NCBI GenBank assembly: GCA_022565415.1
Contig: JAIUMT010000229.1
Span: forward strand, 1 to 5,530
DNA length: 5,530 nucleotides
DNA from: Balneolales bacterium
GTDB taxonomy: Bacteria > Bacteroidota > Rhodothermia > Balneolales > HLUCCA01
Direction of reading: 5' to 3'
Of the stretch, positions 1 to 5,530 are shown piece by piece. Position 1 is the first letter of the stretch. Each line of letters starts with the position of its first letter. Under the pieces are notes generated by a model. The model did not search any database. It had not been told where the DNA came from and saw only the letters and a program-made list of their open reading frames with translations. A program made the translations under genes and the position numbers.

Positions 1-28
1 AACCGAAATGCGTAAAAGCATCTCGGTT
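1..28 (-). terminator. Probable intrinsic terminator of rho
   Basis: A stem-loop starts nine bases past the rho stop codon. On the minus-strand RNA an 11-bp stem (AACCGAGATGC pairing with GCAUUUCGGUU, one G-U wobble) closes a six-base loop, UUUUAC. Position and strength suit an intrinsic terminator. The U-tract would lie left of position 1, outside the window, so it cannot be confirmed. On the plus strand the same stem has an A-C mismatch and only a mixed tail (taacttattt), so it would be weaker in that direction. Confidence 0.7.
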
Positions 29-36
29 TAACTTAT

Positions 37-2241
37 TTACTGATTCATCGAGATAAGGAATTCGCGGTTATTTCGGGTTCCTTTCATCTTGTCCAGAACG
101 AACTCGATAGCCTCCATTGGATTCATCGAAGTGAGGTATCGCCTCAGCAGCACAACTTTTTCGCGCGCTTCCTCAGAAACAAACAGCTCTTCTTTCCTGG
201 TACCACTCTTATAGATGTCGATAGCAGGATAAATTCGTCGCTCTGATACTCTACGATCCAGCACGACCTCCATGTTACCGGTTCCCTTGAACTCCTCAAA
301 GATAACATCGTCCATTCGGGAGCCGGTTTCGACCAGCGCAGTGGCCATGATGGTAAGCGATCCACCATTTTCGATGTTTCGTGCAGAGCTGAAAAGCTGT
401 CTTGGGACTTTAAGTGCTTCGGAATCAACACCACCTGACATCGTTCGGCCATTATTTGCCGCTGTAATGTTGTAGGCACGGGCCAATCGGGTGATGGAAT
501 CCATCAACAGAAGCACATCGTAACCGCTTTCCACCAAACGCTTCGCTTTTTCGAAAACGATTTCAGCCAGACCTTTGTGATTCTCTGGTTTTTGGTCGAA
601 TGTTGAAGCAACAACCTCGGCGTTGACCACGGTTCGCTCCATCTCGGTAACTTCTTCCGGGCGTTCGTCGATCAACAGAATGATGATTTTCGTATCCGGG
701 TTGTTCATCGAAACAGAGTTCGCGATATGACGCAGGATGGTGGTTTTACCTGTTTTAGGCTGTGCCACGATAAGTCCGCGCTGCCCCTTCCCGATAGGAG
801 AAAACAAATCGATTATTCGGGTAGTATAGTTATCAGATTCATTTTCCAATTTATAACGTTCATCAGGATAAACTGGAAGCAGGTTATCGAACTCAGGCCG
901 AGAGTCCATATTGTTAGGAACTCGTCCGTTAACGCCCTCAACCCGAAGTAGTGCGAAATAACGCTCACCAACTTTCGGAGGTCGAATAATACCGACAACG
1001 GTGTCGCCTTGTTTCAGGCAAAATCGCTTAATTTGCGACGGAGAAACATAAATATCGTCGGGACTTGCGGCATAATTGTAATTCACAGAACGCAGAAATC
1101 CGTATCCATCCGGCAAAATTTCGAGCGTTCCTTCGTTAACCAGGTAACCACCTAGTTGAGGCTCAATTTCTTTAATACGCCCTAATAATGTCTCTGCCTG
1201 GGATTCTGGTAGAGCTTCGTGAACCAATTGCTTCTTGGCCTTCTGATCTTTTCGTCCGCCAGACGAGGTTGCGTCGCGGAAATCGGCGTGTTGTTTGGGA
1301 TCGTTCTGTCTGGATTGGTTCTGAGGCTGATTTTTCGGAGAGCGGCGGTCGGCTTCTTTAGAATCTATATTTCGATCGGATTGTTGCCGTTGATCATTGC
1401 GATCGGATTGCTGACGCTGATCGTTTCGGTCTGGTTGTTGCCGTTGCGAGTTCTGATCATTACGATCACGTTGGACGTTATCGCGGGATCGATCAGGTTG
1501 TTGCTGAGGTCGTCGATCGTTTTGTTTCGATTGATCACTTTGGGACGATTCTCTCGGGCGATCAGCTTGCGATTGTTGTTTCTCGTTCTGTTTCGGGCGA
1601 TTTCCTTGAGGATTTTCCCTTTTTGTGTTGGAATCTGCCTGACTTGAATTTCGCTTTTCTTGAGCTTTGGCCTCCAGGCGCGCCTGATGAATTTCATCTG
1701 GAGTGCGAGGCTGCTTAATATCTTGCACTTTAGATTCATCGTCGACATTCTTTCGAGGACGCCCACGTTTCGGCTTTTCAATCTCCTCGGGAGATAACTC
1801 ATCGGCAAAATCAGGAAAAACCTGCGCTTCAAGGTCGACTTTCTGTTCGGCTTTGATACGCTTCTTAGGTTTCGGTCCACGTTTGCCTTCGCCTACAATA
1901 GATTCTTTAAAATCTGGGAAGATAGCATCGAGGTCAATATTATCATCATTTTGCGGATTCTTAGGCTTTCTGCCCCGTCTTTTTTGTACGGGTGCAACAG
2001 CATCTAAAGCGGTTGATTCCGATTTAGAATCGCCAACTGGGTTTTCATTATTGAAATCCATAAGCGTTTGAGCCTGAGTTTCAATTGCACGACGTAATCG
2101 TGAAACTAAATCTGCTTTTTTTACCCCGGTAACTGGCATAAGACCGTACTTTCGGGCCAGTGCTTGTAATTCTTTGAGGGTTTTATCTTCGAGAAACATG
2201 AGGTCTCTCGCATGAAATCCAACAGGTTGGATATCCGACAT
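37..2241 (-). CDS. rho: Transcription termination factor Rho with long disordered N-terminal insertion
   Basis: This is the hexameric RNA-dependent ATPase/helicase that loads on C-rich nascent RNA and removes RNA polymerase. Domains in order: a SAP-like Rho N-terminal helical domain (about 15-55); a polar, probably disordered insertion (about 60-345); the cold-shock-like RNA-binding domain (about 350-437, RNP1-like DGYGFLRS at 378-385); and the RecA-type motor. Motor motifs are Walker A with QPKTGKTT at 494-501, the catalytic glutamate region LIDERPEE at 523-530, Walker B LLLMDSITRLARAYN around D581, a Q-loop at about 602-620, the R-loop GTGNME at 653-658, and arginines R669 and R682 (SGTRKEEL), matching E. 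coli R353 and R366. All key motor residues are present, so it should be active. At 734 residues it is about 315 longer than E. coli Rho (419), nearly all from the insertion. The ATG at 2241 has a weak AGG seven bases upstream and keeps the whole N-terminal domain; M15 is a less likely start. Confidence 0.98.
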   Translation of the reverse strand: MSDIQPVGFHARDLMFLEDKTLKELQALARKYGLMPVTGVKKADLVSRLRRAIETQAQTLMDFNNENPVGDSKSESTALDAVAPVQKRRGRKPKNPQNDDNIDLDAIFPDFKESIVGEGKRGPKPKKRIKAEQKVDLEAQVFPDFADELSPEEIEKPKRGRPRKNVDDESKVQDIKQPRTPDEIHQARLEAKAQEKRNSSQADSNTKRENPQGNRPKQNEKQQSQADRPRESSQSDQSKQNDRRPQQQPDRSRDNVQRDRNDQNSQRQQPDRNDQRQQSDRNDQRQQSDRNIDSKEADRRSPKNQPQNQSRQNDPKQHADFRDATSSGGRKDQKAKKQLVHEALPESQAETLLGRIKEIEPQLGGYLVNEGTLEILPDGYGFLRSVNYNYAASPDDIYVSPSQIKRFCLKQGDTVVGIIRPPKVGERYFALLRVEGVNGRVPNNMDSRPEFDNLLPVYPDERYKLENESDNYTTRIIDLFSPIGKGQRGLIVAQPKTGKTTILRHIANSVSMNNPDTKIIILLIDERPEEVTEMERTVVNAEVVASTFDQKPENHKGLAEIVFEKAKRLVESGYDVLLLMDSITRLARAYNITAANNGRTMSGGVDSEALKVPRQLFSSARNIENGGSLTIMATALVETGSRMDDVIFEEFKGTGNMEVVLDRRVSERRIYPAIDIYKSGTRKEELFVSEEAREKVVLLRRYLTSMNPMEAIEFVLDKMKGTRNNREFLISMNQ
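1373..1453 (-). repeat. 27-bp in-frame tandem repeats in rho
   Basis: Two adjacent 27-bp units (1373-1399 and 1400-1426) differ at only a few bases. A third, more diverged unit follows from 1427. Each encodes nine residues. Residues 271-279 and 280-288 are both DRNDQRQQS, and a related DRNDQNSQRQQ lies just N-terminal. The 27-bp period is a multiple of three, so gain or loss of a unit would keep the reading frame. The repeat sits in the most polar part of the insertion, where length should be tolerated. Confidence 0.85.
1738..1983 (-). repeat. Degenerate protein repeat in Rho: AT-hook-like plus FPDF units
   Basis: Three basic motifs recur in the insertion: KRRGRKPKN (87-95), KRGPKPKK (120-127) and KRGRPRKN (158-165). 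Their central glycines are at 90, 122 and 160, so spacing is 32 and 38 residues. Only the third has the canonical AT-hook core GRP. After the first two comes a matching acidic/aromatic motif, DLDAIFPDF (103-111) and DLEAQVFPDF (136-145). The third unit lacks FPDF and continues as an acidic DDES stretch. The pattern looks like an ancient duplication of a unit of roughly 35 residues. Confidence 0.75.
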
Positions 2242-2249
2242 GTGTATAC

Positions 2250-2280
2250 CTAAGCTATCTTTGTGAAAAAAAATGGTAAA
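2250..2280 (-). promoter_or_regulatory. Candidate Bacteroidota-type promoter of rho
   Basis: On the minus strand, TTTA (2280-2277), a 19-base spacer containing eight T's, and TAGCTTAG (2257-2250) resemble the Bacteroidota -33 TTTG and -7 TAnnTTTG elements at a fitting distance. The box ends eight bases before the rho ATG, so a transcript starting here would have almost no leader. Both boxes are imperfect. rho may instead, or also, be read through from folC. Confidence 0.35.
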
Positions 2281-2300
2281 GCGTGGAGTTTCTGTGCCTT

Positions 2301-2328
2301 CACGGATCTGACTGTTTGTGGATCTGTG
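2301..2328. repeat. Inverted/direct repeat in the folC-rho spacer
   Basis: CACGGATC (2301-2308) and GATCTGTG (2321-2328) form an imperfect 8-bp inverted repeat around a 12-base loop. It pairs fully, with one G-U, on plus-strand RNA, and has one A-C mismatch on the minus strand, the direction of folC and rho. The same segment also holds the direct repeat GGATCTG (2304-2310 and 2320-2326), 16 bases apart. No U-tract follows on the minus strand, so it is not a typical terminator. It could be a protein-binding site or chance. Confidence 0.4.
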
Positions 2329-2355
2329 ATATTCTGAGAGGCGAAAAAATCGTGA

Positions 2356-3597
2356 CTATGGAACGTAAGCTGGTGATTCCATCCATTCAGAAACTATACT
2401 GTAAAAGTAAAAACTTCCTGTAAATAAAACCAACTGTGTTTTTGCCAACTCCAAAATAAAGCCGACCTGCTCTTTACTAAATGAAAATTGCTCAACTTGG
2501 TCAAAATACGCCCTAAATTCTTCGTATGAGGCAGATCGTGGCAGGTTTAGACCAAAATAATAAACACGACCCACGATTTCGAGCTCTTTAACGACCCGTT
2601 CTGTTAATTTATCTTTCATCATTGCAGTTACTACGACAGCATCGTCTAACGAATAATGCTGATTCAAATACGAAAGTGTCGAATGGAGTCCTTCTGCGTT
2701 ATGGGCTCCATCAAAGTAAATATGAAGCTCGGGGTGCATGCGTTCAAGCCTCCCGCGAAGCCCGCTTAAAGACCGTACGTTTTGAAGTCCGTAAGCAATT
2801 TGCGATGATTTCATTGGAAAGTCTATCTTCAGAGCCTCACATGCCGCGAGTACCATCTCGGTATTTATCTGAATATGCACAGATTCCACGTCAGAAGCGT
2901 TCTGCGTTGCGGATTTCGACAATGGTACGTGCACGCCACCTACGCTGCGTGCGTGCTCCTGAATCGCACTCAGGGCTTCTACAGGCAACTCTCCCAGGAT
3001 GTATCGACCACCTTGCTTTATGATTCCAGCTTTTTCGCGGGCTATGAGTCCCAACGTATTTCCAAGCTGCTCGGTATGATCAAATCCAATGCTTGTAATG
3101 ATGCTTAATTCGGGATCAATTATGTTGGTTGCATCAAGTCGCCCTCCTAGTCCCGTTTCGATAATTGCGATGTCTACGTTTGACTTGGCGAAATACCAGA
3201 ATGCAATGGCAGTAGTCAGCTCAAAAAATGTTATCGGATGCTTTTCGATGGCACTTGCATGCTCGTTGAAAAACTGGAGCATCTCTTGCTCTGATATCAT
3301 CACGCCATCGATCCGAAACCGTTCACGAACATCGATGAGGTGCGGCGAGGTAAATAGACCGGTTTTGTAGCCGCCCGATGTGAAAACTGCCGACAACATG
3401 CTGCAAACCGTACCCTTTCCATTCGTACCGGCTACATGAATACTTCGAAATGAGCGCTCAGGATTTCCGATAGCATCGCAGAATATCCGAATTTGGTCGA
3501 GTGCAAAATGAGCGGCACGTCCGCCCACATCCGAAAACTTCGGCATTGCCAGCAGATAGGCCTCAACTTCTTCGTAATTGGTGAATTTCGGGGTCAT
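2356..3597 (-). CDS. folC: Folylpolyglutamate synthase / dihydrofolate synthase
   Basis: This cytoplasmic Mur-ligase-family enzyme joins glutamate to dihydropteroate and/or extends the glutamate tail of folates, using ATP. Visible motifs: P-loop HVAGTNGKGT (54-63), omega-loop TSPHL (83-87), ETGLGGRLDATN (147-158), DHT (173-175), REKAGIIK (187-194, whose K189 aligns with the lysine carbamylated in family members), GRLER (282-286) and DGAHN (296-300) at the nucleotide/C-terminal domain. The 413-residue length is slightly short for the family (about 420-440). The linker between the two domains looks shortened: the usual HQxxN is represented by HIQIN (241-245), and DGAHNP reads DGAHNA. Whether it has one activity or both cannot be told from sequence. 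The ATG at 3597 puts the P-loop at the usual distance from the N-terminus. No clear Shine-Dalgarno is seen. It is divergent from pyrD and lies 114 bp upstream of rho on the same strand. Confidence 0.95.
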   Translation of the reverse strand: MTPKFTNYEEVEAYLLAMPKFSDVGGRAAHFALDQIRIFCDAIGNPERSFRSIHVAGTNGKGTVCSMLSAVFTSGGYKTGLFTSPHLIDVRERFRIDGVMISEQEMLQFFNEHASAIEKHPITFFELTTAIAFWYFAKSNVDIAIIETGLGGRLDATNIIDPELSIITSIGFDHTEQLGNTLGLIAREKAGIIKQGGRYILGELPVEALSAIQEHARSVGGVHVPLSKSATQNASDVESVHIQINTEMVLAACEALKIDFPMKSSQIAYGLQNVRSLSGLRGRLERMHPELHIYFDGAHNAEGLHSTLSYLNQHYSLDDAVVVTAMMKDKLTERVVKELEIVGRVYYFGLNLPRSASYEEFRAYFDQVEQFSFSKEQVGFILELAKTQLVLFTGSFYFYSIVSEWMESPAYVP

Positions 3598-3666
3598 TTG
3601 TGATAAACTACGGTTACTGCGAGGATTAAAAGAACAGTTTTTTCTGGAAAACCGTAATTTAGGAAC
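3598..3666. promoter_or_regulatory. Divergent folC/pyrD control region
   Basis: These 69 bases separate two divergent start codons and must hold the promoters of both genes unless those lie inside the coding regions. No sigma70-like -35/-10 pair is convincing in either direction. Each start is preceded by a TAnnTTT box: TAGTTTAT on the minus strand (3610-3603, five bases before the folC ATG) and TAATTTAG on the plus strand (3655-3662, four bases before the pyrD ATG). These resemble the Bacteroidota -7 element, but the -33 side is only T-rich. If they are functional, both mRNAs would be nearly leaderless. Confidence 0.5.
3604..3661. repeat. Inverted repeat flanking the folC/pyrD spacer
   Basis: The left arm TAAACTACGGTT (3604-3615) and the right arm AACCGTAATTTA (3650-3661) are reverse complements at 11 of 12 positions, separated by 34 bases. 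Each arm contains the TAnnTTT box described for this region, and its outer end lies five or six bases from its start codon. The symmetry points to a shared operator or paired promoter elements rather than to an RNA hairpin, because each gene's transcript would not include both arms. Confidence 0.6.
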
Positions 3667-4773
3667 ATGATATATAAGAACGTACTTCTACCCCTATTTT
3701 TTCGGGCCGATCCGGAATCTGTCCACGATGCCATTTACCGACTCGGAAGATGGGTAAACCAATCTGATGCAGCCTGCAATGCCGTCGAGTCTATTTTTAA
3801 AAAGGATTTCCCCCTTTTGAAACAGGAGGTTTTCGGATTAAAATTCGATAACCCAGTCGGACTAGCCGCTGGTTTCGATAAAAACGGATATTTGCCGCGT
3901 TCTGTGCAAGCGCTTGGATTTGGATTTACTGAAATCGGCAGTGTGAGTGCACTTCGGTCGGATGGTAATCCAAAACCCAGAATGTTTCGCTTACCTCATG
4001 ATGAGGCATTGGTTAACCGAATGGGGCTAAACAATGAAGGTGCTAAAGCAGTCGCAAATAGATTACTAACAGCTGTAAGGCCGACTTCACCCGTCGGGAT
4101 TAACATCGCCAAAACACATAGTCCGGCGATTATGGGCGACTTGGCTATTCTCGATTATGTGCAGTCTTTTTTAGAAGCACGCAAAGTTGCAGATTACATC
4201 ACCATCAATATTTCGTGCCCGAATACCGAAGAGGGAAAAACCTTCGAAGATGTTGAGTCGTTAAACAAGTTGCTTTCTGCCATCGACAAAGCACACGTCG
4301 GAAATCGCACTCCCCTTTTGGTTAAATTATCAGCCGATTTAGACAAAATCGCCTTAGAAGAATTGGTTAGGTGTTGCGAAACCCATCAAATCGACGGATA
4401 TGTAGCTGTAAATACCTCCGCAAATCGCGATGAATTACCTCAGACCGAAGCATCGGATATTGCACGAATTGGTAGGGGCGGGTTAAGTGGCAAACCATTG
4501 TTCTCACGAAGTCTCAAAACGGTTGAACGAATCTCGGAATTAACCAATCAGCGTAAAGCTATAATCGGTGTGGGCGGAATCGATTCGTCTGATGCAGCCA
4601 TTGAAATGTTCAAAGCTGGAGCATCGCTAATTCAGCTTTACTCAGGACTCATTTACAAAGGACCATTTCTGATACGCCAAATCAACAATGGTTTAGAGCG
4701 TTATTTGAAATCGCACGGACTCAACTCTCTTAGCGAACTACGGGGCTATAAGTCTATAGAAATACTGAAATAG
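3667..4773 (+). CDS. pyrD: Quinone-dependent dihydroorotate dehydrogenase (class 2)
   Basis: This FMN enzyme oxidises dihydroorotate to orotate, the fourth step of pyrimidine synthesis, and passes electrons to membrane quinone. The N-terminal helical segment typical of class 2 (about 1-30, with DPESVH resembling E. coli DPERAH) indicates a peripheral inner-membrane enzyme. FMN and substrate motifs follow: NPVGLAAGFDKNG (62-74), FTEIGSVS (88-95), NRMGLNN (117-123), NISCPNT (181-187), VKLSADL (219-225), VNTSANR (248-254), GGLSGKPL (271-278), GVGGIDS (301-307) and YSGLIYKGP (325-333). C184 stands where class 2 enzymes normally have the catalytic serine, and the next loop reads EEGKTFED instead of PGLR. 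At 368 residues it is longer than E. coli PyrD (336), mainly through a tail after about 340. The start is fixed by an in-frame TAA at 3655-3657 with no other start codon between. The AGGA at 3661-3664 is only two bases from ATG, too close for a normal ribosome site. The 3' end overlaps the convergent gene by 28 bp. Confidence 0.96.
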   Translation: MIYKNVLLPLFFRADPESVHDAIYRLGRWVNQSDAACNAVESIFKKDFPLLKQEVFGLKFDNPVGLAAGFDKNGYLPRSVQALGFGFTEIGSVSALRSDGNPKPRMFRLPHDEALVNRMGLNNEGAKAVANRLLTAVRPTSPVGINIAKTHSPAIMGDLAILDYVQSFLEARKVADYITINISCPNTEEGKTFEDVESLNKLLSAIDKAHVGNRTPLLVKLSADLDKIALEELVRCCETHQIDGYVAVNTSANRDELPQTEASDIARIGRGGLSGKPLFSRSLKTVERISELTNQRKAIIGVGGIDSSDAAIEMFKAGASLIQLYSGLIYKGPFLIRQINNGLERYLKSHGLNSLSELRGYKSIEILK

Positions 4774-5530
4774 CAGGATGTTTGCACTGGTTCGTTTTCT
4801 GAGCGAGGTGCAGAAAACTGAGCATTTTCGAGGATCAAATCTCTTAATGTGGAGGCCAGGTTCAATGCATCGTCATCAATAAGTAAGGTCGCCCGTGTAG
4901 CGCGCCCGAGATGATTGACCGTTACTTCAAACTCGAAATCGCCAGAAAGCACTCCCTGTGCCTGCATTAAATCAGAAAAACCCGATTCTTCGAGGAACAA
5001 GTCTTGTCCGCCAACTAGAGTGAGAGGTGCATCTAACACGTCACATTCGACGAACTGGGCTTCGAAATTATCAGGAAGTTCAAGAGGTTGCAATAGCTGT
5101 TGCGATTCATCTGCTTCATCACCCTCCATCAAAGATGCCGGTACTTGCAAAGTTTCAAGCATATCACGTGCACGTTCGGCTACTCTGCTTTGTGCAAACC
5201 CACTTACGATAGATTGCAGTGTGGTTCTTGTGCTGTCCCAAGCTTCGCCCATGTAAGGGAAGTAATCATCAAAATTGGGCTGTGTGAGGGTTGAATCAAC
5301 CATATTCGAATATATTTCCATGTCTTCTTCAGAAAGAGTGGTATCCAGAAGTGCCTCCATTGCCAATTCTTGCTCATCTTGAAACGCGGCATACTTTTCG
5401 GACCAAATTTCGCGCTGAAGTTCTCTTTCGGCGAATTTTTGAGAAAAGGCTACATCAGATCGACCCATTTCGGCGAATACCAAAGCTTTATTGAACAGAA
5501 CCTCTGGTTTTTGTGGAGCCTCGGGGTGTC
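4746..5530 (-). CDS. Unnamed protein with TPR-like helices and TonB-C-like tail (5' partial)
   Basis: I do not recognise a named family. The frame is open to the right edge, so the true start lies outside. The first likely initiator inside, TTG at 5483-5481, is in mid-helix and is not credible. The visible 260 residues begin HPEAPQKPEVLFNKALVFAEMG, which reads like a TPR helix pair. A further helical stretch ending RVAERARDMLETL resembles the last TPR of periplasmic/lipoprotein TPR proteins. The middle is strongly acidic and helical (many E, D, Q and A). The last roughly 60 residues look like alternating beta-helix-beta: FEFEVTVNHLGRATRATLL, then a helix, then FSAPRSENEPVQTSCYFSISI. This pattern recalls TonB C-terminal domains (strand-G-strand, helix, F.P....PV....F.I). 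A cell-envelope TPR protein is my inference, since any signal peptide would be outside the window. It ends with TAG inside pyrD. Confidence 0.85.
   Translation of the reverse strand, partial: HPEAPQKPEVLFNKALVFAEMGRSDVAFSQKFAERELQREIWSEKYAAFQDEQELAMEALLDTTLSEEDMEIYSNMVDSTLTQPNFDDYFPYMGEAWDSTRTTLQSIVSGFAQSRVAERARDMLETLQVPASLMEGDEADESQQLLQPLELPDNFEAQFVECDVLDAPLTLVGGQDLFLEESGFSDLMQAQGVLSGDFEFEVTVNHLGRATRATLLIDDDALNLASTLRDLILENAQFSAPRSENEPVQTSCYFSISIDL
4794..4818. terminator. Weak stem-loop downstream of pyrD
   Basis: GTTTTCTG (4794-4801) and CAGAAAAC (4811-4818) form a perfect 8-bp inverted repeat around nine bases, starting 20 bases past the pyrD stop. It lies inside the coding sequence of the convergent gene. 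The tail on the plus strand (tgagcatttt) is only modestly T-rich, so terminator function for pyrD is uncertain. I see no other candidate close to the stop. Confidence 0.3.

Larger units (their letters stand above)
1207..2061 (-). other. Disordered insertion of Rho (residues about 61-345)
   Basis: This part of rho lies between the N-terminal helical domain and the RNA-binding domain and has no counterpart in E. coli Rho. It has two parts. Residues about 87-168 alternate basic RG(R/P)xP motifs with acidic DL(D/E)A...FPDF motifs. Residues about 198-335 are almost entirely Q, N, R, D, S, K and P, with hardly any hydrophobic residue. No fold is recognisable. Large disordered insertions at this point are known in Bacteroidota Rho, and in Bacteroides thetaiotaomicron the region has been linked to phase separation of Rho. 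A similar role here is inference. Confidence 0.85.

Noticed and set aside
1373..1453. Short tandem repeats that might suggest a CRISPR array
   Set aside because: The 27-bp units are directly adjacent without spacers, are in frame with rho, and encode a nine-residue repeat.
1219..1647. Plus-strand open frame encoding a very hydrophobic 142-residue product, like a membrane protein
   Set aside because: It is the antisense of the Q/N/R/D-rich part of rho. Reverse complements of Gln, Asn and Asp codons give Leu, Ile and Val codons, so the hydrophobicity is an artefact of the opposite strand.
1365..1880. Minus-strand 171-residue open frame overlapping rho in another frame
   Set aside because: It lies wholly within the low-complexity rho insertion, has no start context, and is a frame shadow of the repetitive coding sequence.
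2301..2328. Stem-loop after folC as an intrinsic terminator
   Set aside because: The stem has a mismatch on the minus strand, and it is followed by AAGGCACAG rather than a U-tract.
2622..3108. Two plus-strand open frames antisense to folC
   Set aside because: folC has complete family motifs over the same bases. The antisense products resemble nothing and have no ribosome site.
5481..5483. TTG as the start codon of the right-hand gene
   Set aside because: The frame stays open to the window edge with TPR-like residues upstream (KPEVLFNKA), so the gene is truncated by the window rather than starting here.
4915..5494. Several short plus-strand open frames opposite the right-hand gene
   Set aside because: They overlap one another and the minus-strand frame, lack start context, and show Ser/Cys-rich antisense composition.

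Overview
The window carries ordinary housekeeping genes from what looks like a bacterium of the FCB group. My best guess is a Balneolota/Rhodothermota-like or other Bacteroidota-related lineage; this is inferred by reading, not by any search. The hints are a Rho factor with a very long, polar, disordered N-terminal insertion (well known in Bacteroidota relatives), a quinone-type PyrD, weak or absent Shine-Dalgarno sequences, and start-proximal boxes resembling the Bacteroidota -7 element TAnnTTTG. I see no mobile element, CRISPR array, tRNA or rRNA.

Layout. On the minus strand, folC (3597-2356) is followed after 114 bp by rho (2241-37). rho ends just before a strong stem-loop at the left edge (1-28), probably its intrinsic terminator. 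From a 69-bp divergent spacer (3598-3666), pyrD runs on the plus strand (3667-4773). Its last 28 bp overlap, tail to tail, the end of a minus-strand gene that enters from the right edge (5530-4746). That last gene is a 5'-truncated, unnamed protein with TPR-like helices and a TonB-C-like tail. No stretch longer than 300 bases lacks a gene.

Functions. FolC makes (poly)glutamylated folates, PyrD oxidises dihydroorotate in pyrimidine synthesis, and Rho terminates transcription. Folate and pyrimidine supply both serve nucleotide synthesis, and folC and pyrD share one divergent control region, which makes joint regulation conceivable. The spacer holds an 11/12 inverted repeat whose arms lie 5 bp from each start codon.

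The points most worth a second look are: (i) the Rho insertion, which combines repeated AT-hook-like and FPDF motifs with a Q/N/R/D tract built partly on 27-bp tandem repeats; (ii) a cysteine in PyrD where class 2 enzymes normally have the catalytic serine; and (iii) the symmetric folC/pyrD control region. I found no convincing new multi-gene system.
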